From Paludibacteraceae bacterium (GTDB lineage: Bacteria; Bacteroidota; Bacteroidia; Bacteroidales; Paludibacteraceae): a stretch of DNA of 64,000 nucleotides. Each line of letters opens with the position of its first letter. Positions within the stretch are counted from its first letter, which is position 1. Below the pieces are notes generated by a model. It ran no database searches. It saw nothing but the letters and a program-made list of their open reading frames with translations, and had not been told where the DNA came from. The stretch is from positions 124,001-188,000 of the forward strand of contig JAILLP010000004.1 of the NCBI GenBank assembly GCA_024693065.1. Direction: 5' to 3'. Below, piece after piece: positions 35,688 through 43,258 of this stretch. Position numbers and translations under genes: made by a program.

Positions 35688-36779
35688 GTGGATATGGATA
35701 ATCCGAAAAAGATTCCATTGAAGAAGAGACTCGCTTTCAGGTTGTTCGATATGTATCGGCATAGTGTGGCGAAGGATCATAAACTGACCTATATTTTCTG
35801 GGAATGCACGCTGCGTTGCACGTTGAACTGCCTGCATTGCGGTAGTGATTGCCGGCAGATGTCCGACATCAAAGATATGCCTGTGGAGGATTTCCTCAAG
35901 GCCATCAAACAGATCGTCCCTATTGTTGAGCCGAACCATACCCAGATCGTCTTCACGGGCGGGGAGGCTCTCGTCCGCAAGGACCTGGAGCAGGCCGGAA
36001 TTGAGTTGTACAAGCTCGGTTTCCCTTGGGGCATCGTCACCAACGGCTATCTGCTGACGGAAGAACGGCTGGAATCCCTGCTCCGGGCGGGTATGCGCTC
36101 GTGCACGGTCAGCCTTGACGGACTGAAGGATTCGCACAACTGGCTGCGGCAAAACGACCTCTCCTATGACCGTGCCGTCAACGCTATCAGGATGCTCCCG
36201 CGGACGGACCTCAAGTTTGATGTGCTGACGTGCGTCAACAACCGGAACTTCGATGAACTCCCTCAAATCAAGCAGTTGCTGATCGATTGTGGCGTGAGGA
36301 ATTGGAGGGTCGCGACGATCTTCCCTATCGGACGGGCCGCGGATAATCCGGGGCTGCAGTTGCCTGACGATAAATTCAAGGCGGTCTTCGATTTTATCGA
36401 GGAGACGAGGAAGGAGGGGAAGATAAGGGCTAACTACGGTTGCGAAGGTTTCCTGGGCGATTATGAAAGCCGTGTCAGGGACAACATGTTCTTCTGCCGG
36501 GCTGGAATCAATATAGGCTCCATCCTTGTGGATGGAAGCATATCCGCCTGCCCTGACCTGCGGGACCGTTTTATCCAAGGTAACATCTATACGGACAATT
36601 TCGCGGAGGTGTGGCAAAACCGATACCAGATCATGAGAGACCGTTCGTGGACAAAGACGGGTATCTGCAAGGATTGTGAATTCTTCAGCCATTGCGAAGG
36701 AAACGGACTGCATCTTCGGAACACGGAGACCAACGAGGTCGCATTTTGCCACCTGAAAAGGATGACGGGAGGAAAGTAG
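35688..36779 (+). CDS. Radical SAM/SPASM enzyme of the rSAM/lipoprotein system (TIGR04133-like)
   Basis: A 363-residue radical SAM enzyme. The cluster motif CTLNCLHC (C-x3-C-x2-C) is near residues 44-51, with a preceding extra Cys pair region (ECTLRC). GGEALVRKDL near 88 is the GGE SAM-binding motif. The C-terminal SPASM domain holds Cys near 265, 284, 325, 328, 334 and 350 for two auxiliary clusters (e.g. ICKDCEFFSHCEGNG). Such enzymes usually modify peptides or proteins post-translationally. The partner gene directly upstream is the likely substrate. It matches TIGR04133 from memory. Confidence 0.85.
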   Translation: MDMDNPKKIPLKKRLAFRLFDMYRHSVAKDHKLTYIFWECTLRCTLNCLHCGSDCRQMSDIKDMPVEDFLKAIKQIVPIVEPNHTQIVFTGGEALVRKDLEQAGIELYKLGFPWGIVTNGYLLTEERLESLLRAGMRSCTVSLDGLKDSHNWLRQNDLSYDRAVNAIRMLPRTDLKFDVLTCVNNRNFDELPQIKQLLIDCGVRNWRVATIFPIGRAADNPGLQLPDDKFKAVFDFIEETRKEGKIRANYGCEGFLGDYESRVRDNMFFCRAGINIGSILVDGSISACPDLRDRFIQGNIYTDNFAEVWQNRYQIMRDRSWTKTGICKDCEFFSHCEGNGLHLRNTETNEVAFCHLKRMTGGK

Positions 36780-36817
36780 TTCTTTTTCCCTCACTGAGGC
36801 GTGGTTTTCTCACGGAG

Positions 36818-36920
36818 TTCTTTGTGGGCTTTCTCACGGAGGAGCGGAGGACACGGAGATTTTTTGTGGGTTTTCTCACGGAGGTGCGGATGGCACGGAG
36901 ATTTTTTGTGGAATTATTCT
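36818..36920. repeat. 42-bp tandem repeat, about 2.5 copies
   Basis: Units at 36818-36859 and 36860-36901 differ at a few positions, and a partial third follows. Each contains TTTTGTGGG, TTTCTCACGGAGG and CACGGAGA. It follows the radical SAM stop codon at 36779, and fragments of the unit are seen just before. Confidence 0.85.
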
Positions 36921-36942
36921 CTGTGTGGGTTTATAAAAAATA

Positions 36943-36973
36943 AATAGCCCAAGGCATGACGCCCTGGGCTATT
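36943..36973 (-). terminator. REP-like palindrome acting as htrA terminator
   Basis: AATAGCCCAAGGC (36943-36955) pairs with GCCCTGGGCTATT (36961-36973). On the minus strand it is followed by TATTTATTTTTTATAA. It is both a member of the dispersed TAGCCCAGGGC family and a plausible terminator for htrA. Confidence 0.7.
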
Positions 36974-37022
36974 CACATCACGTTGTTTTGATATGTAGTT
37001 TATAAAAAGCTATTTCTACCGC

Positions 37023-38477
37023 TTAGTTCATATCCACCGCATAATAGACCACCTTTCCGTTCGGGAGGATACCTGAGATGAAGAGCGCTTTCTCCTCTTG
37101 CTTGGAGATGTTGCTGACGATCCTATCCACATCCGCCTGACTGTTTACATCCAAGTTGTTGATCCTCACGATGATGTAGCCGTTCGGGATGCCCGCACGG
37201 TTGAATTTACCGCCTCTCATCACCTTGGAGACCTCCAGTCCGTTGTTGAGTCCGTACTGCTGCAGCTTCTGTTTGCTCAGAGGGGTGAGCGTAGCGCCCA
37301 ATTCGTTGGCGGATACCTGTTTGATCATCTCGGTGTCACCGTTCACGTTCTTGAGGGTCACTGTAGCCTTCTTGGACTTGTTATCCCTGAGGTAGATGAT
37401 CTCCACCTTGTCTCCCGGTCTGAATCGGCTGATCTGGTCTTGCGTTTCCGAAACGCTCTTCACCTTGTTGCCATTGATGTGGGTGATGATATCTCCCTTC
37501 TTGATGCCTGCCTCTTCTGCCGCGCTGTTCTCGCTGACGGCGGCCACGTAGGCGCCCTCCAGTACCTCCAAGCCCTTCTCCTTGGCGAATTCAGCGTTGA
37601 TGTCTTGGATCTGCACGCCGAGGAGCGCCCTCTGCACGGTGCCGAACTCCTTCAGGTCGGCCACCACCTTGCTCATGATGCTGGTAGGGATGGCGAAGGA
37701 GTAGCCCGAGTAGGAGCCGGTCTGGGAGGCGATGGCCGCGTTGATGCCGACCAGTTCGCCACGGGTGTTCACCAAGGCGCCGCCACTGTTGCCAGGGTTG
37801 ACCGCCGCATCCGTCTGGATGAACGACTCGATCTTCATGTCGGAGGTGAGGATGTTGATGTTACGCGCTTTGGCGCTGACGATACCGGCTGTGACGGTGG
37901 AGGTCAGGTTGAACGGGTTGCCCACCGCCAAGACCCATTCGCCCACCTTCAGGTCGTCCGAGTTGCCCACGGTGAGGGTAGGGAGGTCCTTCGCGTCTAT
38001 CTTCAGCAAGGCGAGGTCCGTGTTCGGGTCCGTGCCCACGATGGTAGCCTTGAACTCACGCTTGTCGTTGAGGACGACCGTCACGTTGTCCGAACCGTCC
38101 ACCACGTGGTTGTTGGTCACGATGTAGCCATCCTGCGAGAGGATGACGCCCGAGCCAGAGCCCATCTGGTGTTGCCGAGGCTGTTGGCGTTGGTTGCCGC
38201 GTTCGCCGAAGAAGAACTCCAGGAACGGGTCGTAGTTGTAGCTGGTCTGTTTGGTCTCGATGACGGTCATCACGTGGACCACAGCGTTGACGGAAGTCTC
38301 GGCCGCCTCGGTGAAGTCCACCATGCCCCCCTTGTTGTAGGAAGCGTGTTGTGCGGGTGTCTGTTTTTCCACGACGATGGTCTCTTGTGGACCGAACTTC
38401 TTGTAGCAGAAGCAAGAGACCCCTGCGCTTAGAGCGGTCACCGCCAATACGGTGCCAATTGTTTTCAAGTGTTTCAT
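37023..38477 (-). CDS. htrA: Periplasmic serine protease of the DegP/HtrA family
   Basis: A 484-residue trypsin-like protease for envelope protein quality control. An N-terminal signal/anchor is at residues 5-24. The catalytic triad is His in VTNNHVVDG near 119, Asp in TDLALLKID near 150, and Ser in NPGNSGGALV near 228. Two PDZ domains follow (about 290-380 and 400-480); the first contains ALLGVQIQDI. A Gln/Arg-rich loop near 92-104 is the usual LA loop region. It is transcribed away from rnpB. The C-terminus ends in the second PDZ domain, as normal. Confidence 0.95.
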   Translation of the reverse strand: MKHLKTIGTVLAVTALSAGVSCFCYKKFGPQETIVVEKQTPAQHASYNKGGMVDFTEAAETSVNAVVHVMTVIETKQTSYNYDPFLEFFFGERGNQRQQPRQHQMGSGSGVILSQDGYIVTNNHVVDGSDNVTVVLNDKREFKATIVGTDPNTDLALLKIDAKDLPTLTVGNSDDLKVGEWVLAVGNPFNLTSTVTAGIVSAKARNINILTSDMKIESFIQTDAAVNPGNSGGALVNTRGELVGINAAIASQTGSYSGYSFAIPTSIMSKVVADLKEFGTVQRALLGVQIQDINAEFAKEKGLEVLEGAYVAAVSENSAAEEAGIKKGDIITHINGNKVKSVSETQDQISRFRPGDKVEIIYLRDNKSKKATVTLKNVNGDTEMIKQVSANELGATLTPLSKQKLQQYGLNNGLEVSKVMRGGKFNRAGIPNGYIIVRINNLDVNSQADVDRIVSNISKQEEKALFISGILPNGKVVYYAVDMN

Positions 38478-38553
38478 ATCCTTAAGTTTTTATTACGTTT
38501 TATAATCCATTTGGAGGGAAGAAAATCAACTCCCGCTCCGTTGAAATAACGTA

Positions 38554-38562
38554 CAAATATTA
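38554..38562 (-). promoter_or_regulatory. Possible -7 box (TAATATTTG) for htrA
   Basis: The minus strand reads TAATATTTG, a TAnnTTTG-like box with one extra base, about 77 bases before the htrA start. Confidence 0.35.
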
Positions 38563-38688
38563 TGCAATTTTATGCGAGTCGGTAGGTATTTAAACTGATT
38601 TAACATCAGGCCTTTATTTTTAACGTTTGATGATGAATAAATCTGTATAAAATGTGAAAAATTGTCAGTGTGAAAGGAAAAAAATGCT

Positions 38689-38696
38689 TACTTTTG
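38689..38696 (+). promoter_or_regulatory. -7 box TACTTTTG for rnpB
   Basis: Exact TAnnTTTG match seven bases before the expected 5' end of RNase P RNA, which fixes that end. Confidence 0.75.
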
Positions 38697-38702
38697 CGGA
38701 GT

Positions 38703-39050
38703 AGAGTAGGAGGGTTTGTCGCTGGCGGCAACGTCAGAGGAAAGTCCGGGCAACAGAGGGCGCCGCGCTTCCTAACGGAAAGTCGTTCGTGAGGGCGAAC
38801 TATCGCAGAAGAGAATGACCGCCTGCTTGCAGGTAAGGGTGAGAAGGTGGGGTAAGAGCCCACCAGTCCCGCTGGTGACAGTGGGAGCTGTGCGAGTCGC
38901 GGGTTGTAAGATCGAATATACCGACGCATGTAGGGCTGCCCGTCCGATGTCGGGGGGTAGATTGCTTGAGGCTTATGGTGACATAAGTCCTAGATTAATG
39001 ACAAACGCCCGTCCGCGGGTACAGAACTCGGCTTATACGCCTACTCTCTT
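38703..39050 (+). ncRNA. rnpB: RNase P RNA (class A)
   Basis: The catalytic RNA of RNase P. The universal core block GAGGAAAGTCCGGGC is at about 38739-38753 and the 3' partner ACAGAACTCGGCTTATA at about 39020-39036. The closing helix P1 is AGAGTAGG (38703-38710) with CCTACTCT (39040-39047). A T-run follows and serves as terminator. Its length of about 348 nt is normal. No protein is encoded here. Confidence 0.97.
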
Positions 39051-39129
39051 TTTTTGTGTAACACCATGATGTGACGATTTGTCAGTCTCTGTGACAGATC
39101 TCCATCGTGCATAGATATGCTAATTGCGT

Positions 39130-40449
39130 ATGAAAAAAATCATACGGTTTATTGTGAATCAGGTGAAGTTCGTCACCATTGATATCTGGCGGACCACCAT
39201 ACACGACGAGCAGGGCAAGCGAGGATACCTTATGCTCTTCGCGAAGACGCTCGTCCTCTCCATCCAGAATTTCATCAAAGGGAAGATGCCGGTCCGCGCC
39301 TCCGCGTTGACCTACTACTCCGTCTTCGCCCTGGTGCCGTTGCTCGCCTTCGTGTTCGGTATGGCGAGGGGCTTCGGGCTCGACACATACGTGGTCGACA
39401 TGTTGCACAACCGCTACGCCTCCCATCAGGAGCTGGTGCAGGTGGTGCTGAATTTTGTGGAGAACTATCTGAGCAATGCCACGGGCGGCGCCTTCGTCGG
39501 CATCGGTATCTGCGTGTTGCTATGGTCCGTCATGAAGGTCTTTTCGCAGATTGAGATGTCGTTCAATGAGATCTGGTACATCACCAAGAACAGGAACTAC
39601 ATCCGTCGTTTCACCGACTACATCTCCCTGCTGTTGGTCATCCCGATCTTCGTGCTGGTCTCCAATGGTGTCTCGTTCTATTTCAACCATGCGCTGGGTG
39701 TCTTTGATGGTTCGTATATCATCTCGCCGACGCTGAAGGTCGTGTTGGCCGTGATGCCTTACTTGGTGTCGTGGGTGGTCTTCACGATGATCTACGTGGT
39801 GATGCCTAACACGAAGGTGAGGTTCACTGCGGCCATGGTGGCGGGTGCCTTTTCCTGCATCACCTTCTTCGCGTTCAAGTGGGTCTACGTCTATTTGCAG
39901 ACGATGATGACCTCCTACAACGCCGTGTATGGTGGTTTGGCGGCCATACCGTTCGCCCTGTTGTTCATCCAGACGACGTGGATGATCGTGCTCTTCGGGG
40001 CGGAGATCTCCTTCGCTTTGCAGAATGTCCGTAACTTCGAGTTCGAGAAGGATGTGAAATCCATCAGTCACCGCTATTTCGAGTTCGTGCTTTTGTCCGT
40101 CACCAAGATCGTGGCGAAACGGTTCCGGGACGGTGAGGCGCCTATGACACTGAATGAGATGTCTGATAAATACCGTATCCCTTTGCGTTTGGCCTCCGTC
40201 ATCGTGCGTCGGTTGTGCAAGGCGGGAATCCTTACGGAGGTGCGGATAGACGAGCGGGACGCGTACATGCCGGCCATGGATGTCAATCGTATCACGGTCG
40301 CCACGTTCTTCGACATGGTGGACCGAGCAGGGCAGGAGACGTTCAAGTTGGAGCAGCTCGATGAGTTCGCTTCCGTGTGGGAATATACCCTGAACATACG
40401 TGAGTCGTTGATGAGCGTGTCGGGCGATAAATTGGTGATGGATCTATGA
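39130..40449 (+). CDS. YihY/BrkB family inner-membrane protein
   Basis: A 439-residue membrane protein with about six hydrophobic segments between residues 50 and 300. RASALTYYSVFALVPLLAF near 56-74 is the family signature, and AVYGGLAAIPFALLFIQTTWMIVLFGAEIS near 268-297 closes the domain. These proteins were once called RNase BN; that activity is not supported. The C-terminal 140 residues contain a winged-helix-like stretch (MTLNEMSDKYRIPLRLASVIVRRLCKAGILTE). The ATG at 39130 is preferred over a TTG at 39124. Its stop overlaps the next start (ATGA), so it is coupled to the peptidase. Confidence 0.88.
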   Translation: MKKIIRFIVNQVKFVTIDIWRTTIHDEQGKRGYLMLFAKTLVLSIQNFIKGKMPVRASALTYYSVFALVPLLAFVFGMARGFGLDTYVVDMLHNRYASHQELVQVVLNFVENYLSNATGGAFVGIGICVLLWSVMKVFSQIEMSFNEIWYITKNRNYIRRFTDYISLLLVIPIFVLVSNGVSFYFNHALGVFDGSYIISPTLKVVLAVMPYLVSWVVFTMIYVVMPNTKVRFTAAMVAGAFSCITFFAFKWVYVYLQTMMTSYNAVYGGLAAIPFALLFIQTTWMIVLFGAEISFALQNVRNFEFEKDVKSISHRYFEFVLLSVTKIVAKRFRDGEAPMTLNEMSDKYRIPLRLASVIVRRLCKAGILTEVRIDERDAYMPAMDVNRITVATFFDMVDRAGQETFKLEQLDEFASVWEYTLNIRESLMSVSGDKLVMDL

Positions 40450-42602
40450 TGGGACACTTAATGATTACAAGGATCGGTGAAGTGGGGAAGAGGTTGGTCA
40501 TGGCCTCTGCCGTATGTGCGTTGCCCCTCCTCTCATCGTGTGATGTGAAAGAAAATAAAACAGAGATGATAGATAATATTTTTTTGAAGGCGGAGTATGG
40601 TACTCCGCATGAGACCTTCCCTTTCGACAAGGTCAAGCTGGATGATTATTTACCTGCGGTGAAAGAGGCGATTCGTCTTCATGACGAGGAGATCGACGCT
40701 ATTGTGAAGAACCCCGAGGCGCCCACGTTCGAGAACACGATCGTGGCGTTGGAGCGCTCCGGCAAGTATTTGACCCGTATCCAATATGTTTTCTACAATC
40801 TGTTGGAGGCCGAGACCTGCGCCAAAATGGACAGTCTCTCCGAGGAGATCTCTCCGTTGGAGACGGAGCACTCCAATAACGTGACGTTGAACGCTCCCCT
40901 GTTCGAGCGGGTCAAGGCGGTTTACCAGCAAAAGGATTCGTTGGGGCTGACGGCGGAGCAGCAGATGTTGCTGACGAAGACCTACGAATCGTTCGAGAAG
41001 AACGGCGCGACGCTCTCGGAAGAGGGCAAGGAGAAGTTCCGCGAGCTCAGCAAGCGCTTGTCCCTCCTGACGTTGAAGTACGGACAGAATGTCTTGAACG
41101 CCACGAACGCCTATAAACTGACCATCACCGATTCTGCGGATCTGGCCGGCTTGCCTCCTGCCATCGTTGAGGCTGCGGCGAAGAAGGCGAAGGACAACAA
41201 CGTGACGGGTTGGATCTTCGACCTGACCTACCCAAGCTACGCCCCTTTCATGAAGTATGCCGAGAACCGCGAGTTGCGCAAGCAGCTCTATATGGCCTAC
41301 AACACCAAAGCCACGGAGGGTGATTTGGACAACCGTCAGGTGGTGAAGGATATCGTGAACGCACGCCTGGAGTTGGCGAACCTGATGGGCTACGAGGACT
41401 ATGCGGCCCGTGTGTTGCGCTACCGTATGGCGGAGAACAAGGAGAACGTCTACAAACTGCTGAATGACCTTTTGGAGGCCTATAAGCCTACGGCGAAGGC
41501 GGAGATCGCGGAGGTGCAGGCCTATGCCAAAGCGCATGGCGCCGACTTCGAGATCATGCCTTGGGACTGGTCCTTCTACTCAGAGAAACTACGTGACGAG
41601 AAGTATAGCATCAACGACGAACTGCTCCGCCCATACTTCGAGCTGGAGCATGTGAAGAAGGGTGTGTTCGGCTTGGCCACCAAGCTCTACGGCTTGACCT
41701 TCAAGAAGAACGAGAGCATCCCTGTCTACCACGATGAGGTGGAGGCTTTCGATGTCTATGACAAGGACGGATCCTTCTTGGCGGTGCTTTATACCGACTT
41801 CCATCCGCGTGACGGAAAGCGGGGAGGCGCATGGATGACAGAGTTCCTCTGCCAGCATGTGGACGAGAAGGGTGTGGATGTGCGTCCGCATATCTCCATC
41901 GTCATGAACTTCACCCGTCCGACCGATTCGTTGCCGTCCCTGCTCACGTTCGACGAGCTGACCACCTTCATCCATGAGTTCGGGCACTCCATCCATGGCA
42001 TGGTCTCCAAGTGCCACTACGAGAGCCTGGCGGGTACGAACGTATACCGTGATTTCGTAGAGTTGCCATCCCAGATGATGGAGAACTGGGCGTTCGAGAA
42101 GGAGTACTTGGATGGATTCGCCGTGCATTACAAGACCGGTGAGCCTATCCCTGCCGAGCTGATCGAGCGGATCAGGAAGGCCGCCAACTTCAACATCGGC
42201 TACGCCACGTTGCGTCAGCTGAGCTTCGGTCTGTTGGACATGGGTTGGCATACGATCCAGAAGCCATTCGACGGAGATGTGAAACAGTTTGAGAACGAGG
42301 CGTGGAGCGCAGCGCAGACGCTTCCTCCGGTGGAGGGCACGCTGATGAGCACGCAGTTCAACCATATCTTCTCGGGAGGATATTCCGCAGGCTATTACAG
42401 CTACAAATGGGCGGAGGTGTTGGATGCGGACGCCTTCTCGGTGTTCCAGGAGCATGGCATATTCGACCAAGAGACGGCGGGACGCTTCCGTCATGAGGTG
42501 TTGGAGAAGGGAGGCAGCGAGCATCCGATGACCCTCTACAAACGGTTCAGGGGGCAAGAGCCTACGATATTACCATTGTTGAAGAGACATGGGGTACGTT
42601 AA
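40446..42602 (+). CDS. M3 family zinc metallopeptidase (peptidyl-dipeptidase Dcp-like), lipoprotein
   Basis: A 718-residue M3 oligopeptidase. The zinc site is FIHEFGHSIHGM near residues 508-519 (HExGH). Further family blocks are GKRGGAWMTEFL near 457 and FSGGYSAGYYSYKWAEVLDADAF near 641. It cleaves short peptides, often removing C-terminal dipeptides. The N-terminus ends in LLSSC near residue 34, a good lipobox, so the enzyme is probably anchored in the envelope. It overlaps the BrkB-like gene by four bases. A shorter start at a second Met (residue 6) is possible. Confidence 0.93.
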   Translation: MMGHLMITRIGEVGKRLVMASAVCALPLLSSCDVKENKTEMIDNIFLKAEYGTPHETFPFDKVKLDDYLPAVKEAIRLHDEEIDAIVKNPEAPTFENTIVALERSGKYLTRIQYVFYNLLEAETCAKMDSLSEEISPLETEHSNNVTLNAPLFERVKAVYQQKDSLGLTAEQQMLLTKTYESFEKNGATLSEEGKEKFRELSKRLSLLTLKYGQNVLNATNAYKLTITDSADLAGLPPAIVEAAAKKAKDNNVTGWIFDLTYPSYAPFMKYAENRELRKQLYMAYNTKATEGDLDNRQVVKDIVNARLELANLMGYEDYAARVLRYRMAENKENVYKLLNDLLEAYKPTAKAEIAEVQAYAKAHGADFEIMPWDWSFYSEKLRDEKYSINDELLRPYFELEHVKKGVFGLATKLYGLTFKKNESIPVYHDEVEAFDVYDKDGSFLAVLYTDFHPRDGKRGGAWMTEFLCQHVDEKGVDVRPHISIVMNFTRPTDSLPSLLTFDELTTFIHEFGHSIHGMVSKCHYESLAGTNVYRDFVELPSQMMENWAFEKEYLDGFAVHYKTGEPIPAELIERIRKAANFNIGYATLRQLSFGLLDMGWHTIQKPFDGDVKQFENEAWSAAQTLPPVEGTLMSTQFNHIFSGGYSAGYYSYKWAEVLDADAFSVFQEHGIFDQETAGRFRHEVLEKGGSEHPMTLYKRFRGQEPTILPLLKRHGVR

Positions 42603-42633
42603 ATGTAAGTAATTAATTATTAATGATATAAAA

Positions 42634-43245
42634 ATGGGACTGTCTGAAGTACTAAAAGCGAGAAAACAGAAGAAAGAGGAGTTCGTCAAAGAGAAGGTGC
42701 AGAACTTCATCACGTTGATCAACGTCTACATACAAGCATCTTCCGCCGCCACATTGGGCATCATGAACCTGCAGCAATTGCCTCAGTTGAAGGTGTTGAA
42801 GCAGAAGTTCAAGATCCCTACGGAGGGACGTCTAGGCGTTGCGGAGAAGAAGTTCGTGGCCGCGAAGATGAAGGAGGAGTATAAGTTGTCGGACTCGTTC
42901 TTCGCGGAGATAGACAATTCGATCAAGAGGTGTTGCAAGAAGGTGATGGACCTGCAGCCATTCGGTATTTGGTTCCAGACCCTGATGCAGGAAATCATGA
43001 CAGCGGTATCTTTGGACGTGCAAGTAGGTCTGCGTCTGCCGTTGTTCCTGCGCAAATGGATGAAGTCTATGATCGACGAATCAGTGCATAAGATTTGCAC
43101 GTCAAGCGATTTCAAGAACCCTGACGTGATCAAGTCGGCCGCTAATGTGCGCGCTTACAAGGAGAAGCTTCATTTGTCGGAAGACTGGCTCTCCACCGTA
43201 TGCTATGTCTATATCATATTGGCGAGAGGTTCTAAAATGAAATGA
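42634..43245 (+). CDS. Conserved-looking hypothetical protein
   Basis: I do not recognise this 203-residue protein. It is basic, largely helical and has no signal or membrane segment. It contains KARKQKKEEFVKEKVQNFI near the start and two adjacent Cys (KRCCKK) near residue 110. It lies 31 bases after the peptidase gene and 13 before the RelA/SpoT gene, so it probably belongs to one long transcript with them. Codon use is like the neighbours, which supports a real gene. Confidence 0.65.
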   Translation: MGLSEVLKARKQKKEEFVKEKVQNFITLINVYIQASSAATLGIMNLQQLPQLKVLKQKFKIPTEGRLGVAEKKFVAAKMKEEYKLSDSFFAEIDNSIKRCCKKVMDLQPFGIWFQTLMQEIMTAVSLDVQVGLRLPLFLRKWMKSMIDESVHKICTSSDFKNPDVIKSAANVRAYKEKLHLSEDWLSTVCYVYIILARGSKMK

Positions 43246-43258
43246 TAATGAGGGGTTT

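Noticed and set aside
37098-38432. 444-codon plus-strand frame opposite htrA
   Set aside because: The minus strand encodes a complete HtrA with catalytic triad; the opposite frame is His/Val/Leu-rich shadow.
38606-39069. ORFs on both strands between htrA and the BrkB-like gene
   Set aside because: The region is RNase P RNA with conserved core blocks and P1 helix.
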